A stretch of 59,072 nucleotides of DNA, taken from positions 1-59,072 of the forward strand of contig JASANZ010002162.1 of NCBI GenBank assembly GCA_030849805.1. Reading direction: 5' to 3'. The stretch comes from Sergeia podlipaevii. Taxonomy: Eukaryota; Euglenozoa; Kinetoplastea; Trypanosomatida; Trypanosomatidae. A program made the position numbers and the translations under genes. The notes under the pieces are model-generated. The model was not told the DNA's origin. It saw only the letters and a program-made list of their open reading frames with translations, and made no database searches. Positions 48,750 through 57,809 of the stretch are shown in pieces. How positions within the stretch are numbered: position 1 is the first letter of the stretch; each line of letters opens with the position of its first letter.

Positions 48750-49757
48750 ATGTCTTTTCGTTATACAAACAATCTTGTAGGTGCCCTCAAGCACCGCCTG
48801 ATGCTAGAGGCGACCCACCGCGAGCTCGTTCGTCGCACTTTCGTTGGTACTTGCGATGGTATCGAGGTGACCTGCAGCGGTTTCGGCACCGTGAAAGCAA
48901 TCCGCATGATTGATAAACCCACCTGGGAACCTCTCTATCGTAAGAAGTCTGGCGTGTTGGCAACCGTTGCTTCTGCTGTGTCATCTACTGGTGAAGCAGC
49001 TGAAGGCGAAGCCACTTCTTCTGCGACTGCTGGTGGCCTCGATCTTGTGAAGCTCGCCACGAGCATTCAAGCGGCCACTCACGACGCCATCCGCAAGCTC
49101 CGCGCGGCCAAGGAGGAGGCGCATCACCGCTCCCACGTGCACAACACCCAAATACGGGAGCGTGGTGAACTGCGGCACTGGTACGAGCAGGACGCCAACT
49201 CGATCTTGCCGAGGTCGTATGATGCACTCAAGCAGGAGCTCGGCACACCGTGGATGCAGGTCGTGCGCTTTGGTAAGGCGAACCGAGTAGAATACTTGAA
49301 CGGTGTGGCGGCGACGAGTAACGCAACGGGGGTCAAGCACGCTGAGAGTGCTGCTGCTGCTGCTACTGCCAAGAAGCCGGTAATTGCCGGGGGTACTTGG
49401 GGAGGTGGCGTGCCCGTTCTCAGCCTTGCCGACTGTGAGCCCGCCAATATCCCAATCGGCTCTGTGCACCCTCTCTTCACGCCTGGGCTTGTGCAGCTCG
49501 AGCTGGATGCGGCTGCCTCCGCGGTGGCCTCACCGCAGGAGAACCCTAGCCAAGTAGATGAGAAGGTTGTGCTCAGTGAGCAACGGAAGGAGATGTGCAT
49601 AGAGGAGCAGGACTTCTGGGAAAGGGTGGAGCTGATTCGTCGTGGACAGCTGGCCACCATACGCCACGGCGGCGCCAAGCGTGGGTATGCGGATCAGTCA
49701 TCCACGATCAAGGATGATGTGGAGGACAAGATACAGTTGAAATTTATGAAGGCGTAA
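48750..49757 (+). CDS. YbaB/EbfC-like protein of unknown function
   Basis: The protein has 335 residues. Residues about 5-60 (helix LVGALKHRLMLEATHRELVRR, then strands TFVGTCDGIEVTCSGFGTVKAIRM) and about 90-130 (LVKLATSIQAATHDAIRKLRAAKEEA) follow the order of the small bacterial nucleoid protein YbaB/EbfC: long helix, G-rich strand pair and a helix with a (V/A)-A-x-x-D-A-x-R/K pattern. A low-complexity insert of about 20 residues separates the two halves. The rest, about 135-335, is not recognised; it includes a GVPVLSLADCEPANIPIGSVHPLF segment and a Q-rich helix near the C-terminus. The N-terminus could direct import into mitochondria but is not a strong presequence. Bacterial YbaB binds DNA; whether this one does is not known. 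The YbaB call is a fold-level pattern, made by eye. Confidence 0.7.
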   Translation: MSFRYTNNLVGALKHRLMLEATHRELVRRTFVGTCDGIEVTCSGFGTVKAIRMIDKPTWEPLYRKKSGVLATVASAVSSTGEAAEGEATSSATAGGLDLVKLATSIQAATHDAIRKLRAAKEEAHHRSHVHNTQIRERGELRHWYEQDANSILPRSYDALKQELGTPWMQVVRFGKANRVEYLNGVAATSNATGVKHAESAAAAATAKKPVIAGGTWGGGVPVLSLADCEPANIPIGSVHPLFTPGLVQLELDAAASAVASPQENPSQVDEKVVLSEQRKEMCIEEQDFWERVELIRRGQLATIRHGGAKRGYADQSSTIKDDVEDKIQLKFMKA

Positions 49758-50812
49758 ATATGAAGAGGAAAAGGAAGAAAGAAACTTTGAGAGAGAGAGA
49801 AAGAAGGGGAGGGACAAGGTCAGAGTAGCAGAAAGAATGCGGAAAGCAAATCCTCCAAACAAGTGGAGATGAATGGTAGGGTTCTCTATTGCAGGCTGCA
49901 TGGTGAAGGATGGCGGCTTCCAGGACCTCTGGGAAGTCCCCGCTGTCGCAGTTGTTGTTGTTGCTGTTTTTGTTGTTTTAGTATTAGTTTTTCTTCTTCT
50001 TCTTCTCCCTCTCTGCGTGTGTATGCCATACGCACGTACATGCCTTCTACATTCCTCTGTTCTATGCTTTCATGGAGAGGCTCCCGCTATTTTTCCTTTT
50101 AGTTTTATGTTTCCTCTTATCTTATTTTCTCCTCCTAATGAGGGGAAAGCAATGCACACAGGAGATAGAGCTCAGTGAGGTACTGTGTCTGGGTGTGTGA
50201 GTGAGTGGTATTCTAGTGGTGTCATGGCATGAGCACGAGGCACATGAGAGCGTGTGTCAGTGGTGAGCCGCAATAAGCAATTACAAAAAAAAAAGATGAA
50301 TAACGACGGGTTGCTTCGCAAACTACCTCTACTTTACAGGCTGCTTTTGTTTTTGCCTTTTTTATCTGCATGTGAGAAATCGAAGAGATGAGAGCCAGTG
50401 CTGGCATCTCTGTCTCAGTGTCCCTTGCTTTTTCTGTCTGTAGTATTCCTCGATGTAACTGTTTTTTTTTTTTGCTTTTTTTTCTCTTTACTTTTATTTT
50501 CTTGCGTGTGTGACGGCGCTTCTCAATTAAAGGTGAACAGAAAGAGAGAGAGGGAGAAGTAAAGCATATATATATACTTCTACGGTGGGAGACTGGTTGA
50601 ACAAAGAAAAAGGTTCTCTTTTCTTTTCTAGAAGAGGCAAGAAGTAAGAAAAGACAGGCAGCATAAGAGTAGTAGTAGTGAATCTCTCTCTCTCTTTTGC
50701 TTTTCTTAAGTTAATATATTACAAGTAGCAACAACATCAACAAGAAGTCGATAACGATTTCTTTTTTTTATTCTTTTTTCTGTGTGTCCGTGTGAACCAT
50801 AGAAAAAAAAAA
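49758..50812. other. intergenic spacer upstream of the 608-residue protein
   Basis: GC-richer at about 49870-49960, where frames look semi-coding but collapse into V, C and L runs from TTG/TTC repeats. No gene is supported. Two candidate acceptors precede the next ATG: an AG at 50630-50631 after TTCTCTTTTCTTTTCT, and an AG at 50709-50710 after a CT-rich tract, the latter giving a leader of about 100 nt. Confidence 0.45.
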
Positions 50813-52639
50813 ATGCTTCGGCGCACCGTTACGTCACTGGTGGCGCTCACGAGCACCAGCGTTCCATCAAATTTTGTCTATGCCACTGACATGGCATTCT
50901 ACTTTCCCCGCTTCCAGCCTCGAACCCACATTACAACCGCAGGGATGTCTGAACTTTCCGATGCCGTTGCTATTCTTCAGCCTGACACAGCAGAGAAGAA
51001 CCCAGCCGCCATCAACGAAGCCAACGCGCTTGGCACGCAGACCCGCTGGTCCACCTCACTACCTCCCTCTGTGCGTGTGGAGTCCCAACAGGAGCGTACG
51101 GACCGTCTCAAGCGTAGGGACAAGGGCATGATGTGCCTGGAGCGAGGCATCGAAATCTTTGAATCTCTCGGTGGTGTCACCTCTGCGAACCCGGTGATCC
51201 CCAATATGATACGCCCTCTTTACGCAGCCAAATTCGAGATGCTGAACGGCTGCGAGCACATGCCGAGGGCGGAGTACTGCCGTCACCTCCACATTCAGCG
51301 AACTGTTCTGCAGCAAAGCGCAAAACTTCTCTACTACAACGATACATGGGAGAAGTCTGATGTACAGCAGATCGACACGGCGTGTGTCATCATGGCACAC
51401 TTTGTTAAGGCCTTCTGCACGCTCCACTCTAGACCTTTCAATCAGCCCCCTGCCCCATCTCTCAAGAAACCAGCAGCGGCGACGGCAGCAGCAGCGGGTG
51501 CATCCTCACTCAAGTCCTCTGGTATTAAATCCAAGCCATCATCCTATTCTTCTTCCTCCAAGGCATCGTCTGCAGCCTCATCGCTCCCCAAGGACTGGTC
51601 TATGTGCGTCGGCGGTGACGCGCACCCCGATCATGTCCTCACTCTTCCCATGGTTATGGAACGTTTAGAGGAGCTGCAACGGCTGTGCGGAGAGGCCCAG
51701 GCACGTCACGGTGCGGCGCATCCGAGCTTGCGCTGGAGCGTGCCTAAGCTGCAGATACTGCAGGGTCTTCTCACTATCCCTCTTACTGGGCATCTACTTT
51801 ACGCCCAGAAGCACATGGATAAGGCTGCGGAGACCGTCTTTGCCTCTACGCAACGCACGAAGCCCATTCTCGATGGCCTCACGGAGCGCTACCATGAGCC
51901 CGAGCTTGGTCTTTACCTGTTAGCCCAAGCCGAGATGGCGGCGCGTACTTTTGACTGGAGCGTCGCGCCTGGAGAGGTGGATGCGGGTATTGTGCAGCGC
52001 TTTGAGGGTGCCTCTGAGTTCTACGCCGCGCAGTTTGACACTGTACTCGATGCAGATGGCATCATGTCTCCCAAGATAGCGAGTGAGTATGTGTTTGAGT
52101 GTCAGGCGTACGCAGCGTGCTTGACGAGTTATGCCAACTTCCTCCTCAACGCACCACGTCCTCAGGCGACGAGCACGCGCGACATGCCAGTGTTCCTTCC
52201 GCGTCAAACCTTCACCATGAACCCCATCACTAACGTTGCCACCTCCTCATCCGATATGATATTCGCCGATGTGCGCGAGCCCACAGCGCTTTCGTTAGAA
52301 ACGTGCCGCAAGCGCACGGGTGTTTCACTCGAGCGTGCGCTTCAGATCAACCGAGCACTTTTTCCGGAAGATCGGCAAAATGCACAGGCTGCCTGGACGC
52401 TTCTCTCTATGGCTTGCATGTACGCGGACACGAGGGACTACCTCTACGCAACCGGCTTATATGAATCCGCTAGCAAGGCGTTTGTGCACAACTACGGTGC
52501 CACTTCTATGGAGGAGGTGCTGCTGCAGAGACTACGGTATGAGTTCTTGGCGGGTGTAGGCTCGGATCAGGAGGCGAAGACGGCATCGCACGAGGTCATT
52601 CATCTTCTCAAGGGGCTGGACAGCTTGCCTATTCGTTAA
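50813..52639 (+). CDS. probable organellar helical-repeat protein of unknown function
   Basis: The protein has 608 residues from the ATG at 50813, which follows a 10-nt A run; the frame extends 21 nt further but without an ATG. The N-terminus (MLRRTVTSLVALTSTSV) is a good candidate mitochondrial presequence. The rest is mostly helical. A Ser/Ala/Lys-rich insert at about 215-260 separates an N-terminal part from a C-terminal part in which paired helices (ALQINRALFPEDRQ, AAWTLLSMACMYADTRDYLYATGLYESASKAF) look like TPR-type repeats. There is no catalytic motif. TPR-like proteins usually assemble complexes, so a role in an organellar complex is possible. I do not recognise a named family. Confidence 0.7.
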   Translation: MLRRTVTSLVALTSTSVPSNFVYATDMAFYFPRFQPRTHITTAGMSELSDAVAILQPDTAEKNPAAINEANALGTQTRWSTSLPPSVRVESQQERTDRLKRRDKGMMCLERGIEIFESLGGVTSANPVIPNMIRPLYAAKFEMLNGCEHMPRAEYCRHLHIQRTVLQQSAKLLYYNDTWEKSDVQQIDTACVIMAHFVKAFCTLHSRPFNQPPAPSLKKPAAATAAAAGASSLKSSGIKSKPSSYSSSSKASSAASSLPKDWSMCVGGDAHPDHVLTLPMVMERLEELQRLCGEAQARHGAAHPSLRWSVPKLQILQGLLTIPLTGHLLYAQKHMDKAAETVFASTQRTKPILDGLTERYHEPELGLYLLAQAEMAARTFDWSVAPGEVDAGIVQRFEGASEFYAAQFDTVLDADGIMSPKIASEYVFECQAYAACLTSYANFLLNAPRPQATSTRDMPVFLPRQTFTMNPITNVATSSSDMIFADVREPTALSLETCRKRTGVSLERALQINRALFPEDRQNAQAAWTLLSMACMYADTRDYLYATGLYESASKAFVHNYGATSMEEVLLQRLRYEFLAGVGSDQEAKTASHEVIHLLKGLDSLPIR

Positions 52640-53821
52640 AGAGAACGGGAGCAAGAGAGAGAGAGAGAAACAATAGGTAATGGAAGGTCTGGGTTTTCTC
52701 CTCCGCAAGCACCTTTCATGTACGTAACGTGACGACTAAACGTGCCCTTTTCTGTTATTTATTGATGGCTCCTTGCGATATTTTATCATTATTATTATTT
52801 TTACAAATGTTGCTATTGCTATTGTTTTGTTGATGGTACAATCACATTAGTGATGATGGTGGTGCTGAGCGCGTAGATGTCACTCGTTTAGCAAGCGCTT
52901 CAGTGGAATGACTTTCTCACACACATATACATACAATTACGCATTTCTCATCTTTTTTCTGGTATCTTCTTCTTTTCTCCCTGCGTGTCTTGTGTCTGCA
53001 CCTCAATGTTTGTTTGTTCGTTTTCCTGTTTTATAGCGTTACTTTCTACCATACACAGATATGTGGCTGAGCGGAGAAGAAAAAAATGGAAAAGAGGGAG
53101 GGGGTGCGTATACATATGTATGTAAATACTATAAAAAGATATATTTTCTGCAATTGCACTCCTGTGTGTGTGTGTTTGCATGCGTTTTGGTAGTTGCGTA
53201 AGCTTCGTATAATAAAAATTAAGCGAGAGCACAAAGGAAAAAGAAAAAAGGAAGAAAGTCTTCCCCTTTTTTTCTTTCGTTACATATATATTTATATGTA
53301 TTTGGTGAAGTTGTATTGCTTTTCTATCAGCAATAGCATTTTATTATTATTATTATTATTATGTATTGTAAAGGGAGAGGGAGAAGGAGGGTATCTTTGG
53401 AGAGAGTTGTGTATGTCAACCATTTTTTTCCTGTTTTCTTCAATATATATCTTTTAAAACATCTTCTTGTCATTAATTTATGCTCGTTTATCTCTCTCTC
53501 TCTTCTTGTCTTTCTGTATCTTTCTTCATTTTGGCAATAGCGCGCGTGAGGTTGCGGTTTCGCTCACTGCCTCGTGCCTGTGTGTGGAAGTGTGTACTTT
53601 AAACTCCCGGTATTTTCATATATATTGTTGTTACGCTGAAACCTCACGAAGGAGAGCGACGCTATTTGTGCTAATACCATTTTGAGGACACAGGTAAGGG
53701 GGGGGGGAATATATTATCATTATTATTATTATTATTGAAAAAAAGGAAGAGGCAGTGCTACGAAGCCCAAAAAAAAAAAAAAAAGATAGATCATAAATTA
53801 TTAGCCTGTAGCATACATTGA
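52640..53821. other. intergenic spacer upstream of the first CRT-like gene
   Basis: T/A-rich with AG repeats after the stop, (TTA)n near 53341-53361 and 53716-53736, and a 16-nt A run at 53769-53784. No gene supported. A CT-rich tract at about 53489-53530 is followed by an AG at 53539-53540, a candidate acceptor with a leader of about 280 nt. Confidence 0.45.
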
Positions 53822-56800
53822 ATGGATAACAGTGACGAAAATGCTCTACAACGCAAGCAAGGGCGTGATGATGCCGCTGCTTCAGAGGATGATGGTGCTC
53901 CCTCTCTCATGAACAACGCTACCGCTGCATCGCCTCTTGCTGCTCATTTTCCTCTCCCCTCTCAGGGGAGCCCACGAGCTATGAGAAGGAGGGCTGGTGG
54001 TGGTGGTGGTGATGGCAAGAAGCATGAGAGCAGAAGCTCAGCAAAGCAAGCACGATGCGCGGCTACCACCAGTACGTCTCTTTGCTCTCCGGTCAGATCA
54101 ATATCTAGTTTTACCTTCAACAGCAGTGTAGCTGCTGCAGGTAGTGTCGGCTGTGCATGTCCCTTACCGATAAAGAAGATGAAGAAGGTGAAACCATTTT
54201 GCAAGGCAGAGAAGTGGTATCCACAGTGGCACAGGAGCCGCCGTCACGCGGCGTACACATCATCTCTCAATATCTTCGATGAGGACGGCAAGGACAAGGG
54301 CGGTGGTGGTGGTAGGGCGTCTAGCTCCCCTGGCATTTCTCCAGCAGTAGCATCATCTGGAGGCGTTCATGGGGGCAGCAATGGGGAGGACACCCTCGCG
54401 CACATACGGGAATGGTACTTTACATTACTGCGGCCACGCCGTGCGCGCCTTCAGGACAGATATATCGATAAAGAGGTGGCACAAGAGGCTGCTCGCCGCG
54501 TGAGATCTCAGAGAAAGAAGATGGAAGAGGAAGAAAAAGAAAAGGATGCGATGAAGAAGGATCGTGTGGAGCTGGACTGCTGCCCTCCACATCACCGCCC
54601 TTACGACAATACGGCCTGTTTACTGTCGTCCGCTTCCTCTGCACAGGACAAACGAAGAAGAGCTAAGACCACATATGTTGAAGCCAGCGAGCAGCAGGTT
54701 GGCTTGCTAGAATCAAGTAGGAACGTGGGAAGAGAAAGCCCCGCTCCAGCCCCACATGATGAGTTCCGCAACCATCAGCTTACCTTCAAGGAAGCCGCGA
54801 AGATTGGCTTCATGATGCTGCTAGTGCTGAACGGAGCGGCCATGCAGGTTATCTTTCTCAACTTCTGGCTGCGTCAGTACCCGGCCGATGGGGCTCCCGG
54901 TAACTACACCACGCTCGCCGTGTCTAGCGTGATGTTTTCTCTCTTCTTTCTCATTACACTGGCAATTCACTTGGTGTTGGATCGTCCGAACCTTCGCTTT
55001 GCGAGGAATTGGTATGGGTTTCGTCACCTTGCCTACGTGGGCATCGCTGATACCTTCTGCAGCGCCATGACCATCTACGGTGCCTCCCACACATCTGAGG
55101 TACTTCAGGCACTTTTCACGAGTCTTGTGCCAGTCTTCACGGCGGGACTGCAGAAGCGTATCCTCCGTGACCCACGTGAACTCCACAATTTTTGGGTTGC
55201 CTGCAGCTTTGCCTGTATTGTTCTCGGTGTCATCGTGGCGGCGTCGTATGGCGTACTGCACCCGGCCCAGGAGGATGACAGCAGTGGCGGCGGGAGGCGG
55301 CGCATCTCACACGCCAGTAAAGTAGTGTGGAATGTCTTGTTTGCGTGCTCTGTGATCCCCTCCGTGGTGCAGAATGTGTTTCAGACCAAGTACATGATCA
55401 GCTTCACCAAGGACCCACTTTTTGAGCGTTGGGTGCTTGGTAAGGTCACACGAGAAGAGGTGGCAGCGCAAGGCGGCGGCGGCGGTGAAGAAGAAGAAGC
55501 TTGCAGGGTAGGAAGAGGTGGTGGCGGGGATCGTGGAGAATGCTCCCTTGTAGAAGGCGACGCAGCAGGTCTCGCTAATGACCAGGATCAGAGCGCCGCT
55601 TCAGGAACCGTTGTCTCGTCATTAGGTCATAAGAACGAAAACAAAACCTCCATCGTCACCGCTACCCTGCCGCACACTGTATCCATGAGCACTCGTACTT
55701 CTACTACTACTCCTCTTCCCATTTTTCAACAAGGGCTGCAGCAGCGGGACGAGAGGTTGCTGCTGAGTGAGTCTGTGAGCGGGGGGTTCTCCCCACTGCA
55801 CTCGTCTCGCTATGGAACTTTATCTTCGCGAGGACATGAGGAAGCAGAACGCGGCAGCGTCAGTTCAAAATCGTTGAGTGCACCTCCGCCAATTCTTGTT
55901 ATTGACGACGATCGCGGCAGCAACGGGAAGGATTACAAAAAGGCGAAAAGGAGGAACAAAGGAGGTAAAAAGCTGCAGCTCGCTGATGGTGAAGAGGGCT
56001 CACGAGGAGGATGGCACTTGAGTACTTGCCCTATGGCAAGCAGCGGCGGTGGCGGTGGCGGCGACTCTGTGAAGGGCATACAGGGGAAGGAGAAGGGAAG
56101 TACGAGAAAAAAAAAAAGAGAAGTGAAACGGGCGATTCTTGACGATTTTGCAGCTTCTGCGGCAGAGGGCGACCAAAGCGCCGTTGCTGTTATGTTTTCT
56201 GACGCTCAGGGGAGATCAGCAGTGGCAGCAATAACAAATCGTAGTAGCGACAAGAACGACGACAACGAGGGCGATAGTGACGGTGACACGTACAGCAACA
56301 GCAGCAGTAGCAGCAGTTGTATGTATTCAGTGCGCTGCGCCGGCGCTCATCTTCGGGTAGAGTACTCCGTTGCTCAAGGCGATGACTTGACCGTCAAGCT
56401 TGTTCTTCTTGCCACTGACACCACAATCCAAGCGATCCTCGCTCTACTTCTCTTCCCCGCGGATGCCCTCCCGTGGTGGGGCGGCAGCACATCCATCGCG
56501 GCCTCGTGGGAGAACCTCCACAGCGGAGTGCAGTGCCTCCTTCACTGCGAGAACAATCTGCTTTTTTGTTGCTTATATTGCATGGGCTTCGTCTGCACCT
56601 ATGTGGGGGCGGCTTATCTGGATCAATACAATGTGACGTTGTGCTCGATGGTGAGCCAGCTCGCTGCCCCGGCCACGGCGCTGCTGCTACTTCTTGTGCC
56701 GCAGCTGAACCTTTCTGGAGACTTCACGCCATGGTACTACAGCTTGATCGCCATTCTACTGCTCTCTACTGGAGCACTCCTCTACACGTCGTGGGATCAG

Positions 56801-56983
56801 CGAACGATGGCGCTGCGTGAGGAAGGCGAAAATCAGCTCAAGGCGGCGTACGTGAAGCCGCGCGTTGTCCTTATTGAATCTGACGAGGACGAAGAAGGGG
56901 ACGATGATATGAAGGAGGAGGATAGTCGTGCGAATGTGAGAGGAGGAGATGAAGATGATGAAGAAGTGGTTGTGGTGGGGTGA
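53822..56983 (+). CDS. CRT-like transporter (drug/metabolite transporter superfamily) with long cytosolic inserts
   Basis: The protein has 1053 residues. A hydrophilic N-terminus of about 320 residues precedes ten probable helices: about 325-350, 363-386, 400-422, 427-442, 455-478 and 500-520, then after an insert of about 330 residues (poly-G, S, E and K), 858-880 and three more at about 911-993. The order and the motifs IADTFCSAMTIYGASHTSEVLQALFTSLVPVF, GVIVAAS and IPSVVQNVFQTKYM resemble the CRT-like branch of drug/metabolite transporters, which includes plastid CLT thiol transporters and the chloroquine resistance transporter. The family exports small metabolites, peptides or thiols, often from an acidic organelle. 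The C-terminus is acidic. Its neighbour at 57810 is a paralogue, so the pair arose by tandem duplication. Substrate cannot be read from sequence. Confidence 0.75.
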   Translation: MDNSDENALQRKQGRDDAAASEDDGAPSLMNNATAASPLAAHFPLPSQGSPRAMRRRAGGGGGDGKKHESRSSAKQARCAATTSTSLCSPVRSISSFTFNSSVAAAGSVGCACPLPIKKMKKVKPFCKAEKWYPQWHRSRRHAAYTSSLNIFDEDGKDKGGGGGRASSSPGISPAVASSGGVHGGSNGEDTLAHIREWYFTLLRPRRARLQDRYIDKEVAQEAARRVRSQRKKMEEEEKEKDAMKKDRVELDCCPPHHRPYDNTACLLSSASSAQDKRRRAKTTYVEASEQQVGLLESSRNVGRESPAPAPHDEFRNHQLTFKEAAKIGFMMLLVLNGAAMQVIFLNFWLRQYPADGAPGNYTTLAVSSVMFSLFFLITLAIHLVLDRPNLRFARNWYGFRHLAYVGIADTFCSAMTIYGASHTSEVLQALFTSLVPVFTAGLQKRILRDPRELHNFWVACSFACIVLGVIVAASYGVLHPAQEDDSSGGGRRRISHASKVVWNVLFACSVIPSVVQNVFQTKYMISFTKDPLFERWVLGKVTREEVAAQGGGGGEEEEACRVGRGGGGDRGECSLVEGDAAGLANDQDQSAASGTVVSSLGHKNENKTSIVTATLPHTVSMSTRTSTTTPLPIFQQGLQQRDERLLLSESVSGGFSPLHSSRYGTLSSRGHEEAERGSVSSKSLSAPPPILVIDDDRGSNGKDYKKAKRRNKGGKKLQLADGEEGSRGGWHLSTCPMASSGGGGGGDSVKGIQGKEKGSTRKKKREVKRAILDDFAASAAEGDQSAVAVMFSDAQGRSAVAAITNRSSDKNDDNEGDSDGDTYSNSSSSSSCMYSVRCAGAHLRVEYSVAQGDDLTVKLVLLATDTTIQAILALLLFPADALPWWGGSTSIAASWENLHSGVQCLLHCENNLLFCCLYCMGFVCTYVGAAYLDQYNVTLCSMVSQLAAPATALLLLLVPQLNLSGDFTPWYYSLIAILLLSTGALLYTSWDQRTMALREEGENQLKAAYVKPRVVLIESDEDEEGDDDMKEEDSRANVRGGDEDDEEVVVVG

Positions 56984-57809
56984 GTTGGTGACACGAACAT
57001 ATATATATATATATATATAAACTATTTTCTTTCTTACACACTTTGATTCTCTTTGCATCTTCATCCCCGTATGTTTTCTCCTTTCTTTTGTGATGACTTG
57101 TATTCTTAGTGGCAGATTTCTAATGGTCGTTATTTTTTGCTTATTCTTTATAATGTTTTTTTTTTTATGTCATCTGCATCGTGTATTGTTGTATTTTTTT
57201 TTCCTTTTTTTTTGTGTATACGAGAAAAAATATATTTGCACAGTACTCACTATATCATGTGAAAACATTCAAACGTATAAAAATATATGTATATACATAA
57301 ATATAAGTACGTGGAGAGAAAGAAAAGAGAGACCTTAACCCGTGCGGCCGCATTCGCCTAAAACATTTCCTTTTTTACTGCTAGTTTCTCTTTTTTCTTC
57401 CTTTTTGATTATTGTTTTTTTTCTTTCTTTTTTTTCTTTTCTTTAACCCTATTTTTGTTCAATACAAAAAGAAAATAGTAAGGCGAACAGGCGGAAGGAA
57501 GTTGCATCTGCAAGTTCACTATTTCCATATATATATATATTGACCGCGCCTAAGTGCATATACTAACATCCCTATATCTAGGTTTCTTTTTGTTGTTGTT
57601 TTTGTTTTTATTTTTACTTTATTATCAAAAGAAATTCTTTTTTTTTTTGTGGCAGTGGTGGTTTGTTTTACAATTTATCAGAAGCTTCCATACATTCGCT
57701 CAACTACAGCCACTGATTCAATACACACACATATATATAGTTAATAGGTGTATATATAGAAAAGGCAAAGTAAAAGCTAGATTCTTGTTTATAATTTTTA
57801 TTACTATTG
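56984..57809. other. intergenic spacer between the two CRT-like genes
   Basis: T-rich, with (TA)n at about 57000-57019 and 57527-57540 and T runs. No gene supported. The tract TTTTTTTTTTGTGGCAG (AG 57654-57655) is a good acceptor candidate and gives the next gene a leader of about 155 nt. Confidence 0.5.
57640..57655 (+). promoter_or_regulatory. candidate spliced-leader acceptor of the second CRT-like gene
   Basis: A T-run followed by GTGGCAG, with the AG at 57654-57655, about 155 nt before the first ATG. Confidence 0.45.

Noticed and set aside
49863..50178. Two overlapping + strand frames of 79 and 101 codons with a hydrophobic run
   Set aside because: The hydrophobic run comes from TTG/TTC repeats, and two frames look equally plausible, so neither stands out as coding.
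50792..50812. Upstream extension of the 608-residue protein
   Set aside because: Starts at GTG and runs through an A tract; the ATG at 50813 begins a presequence-like N-terminus.
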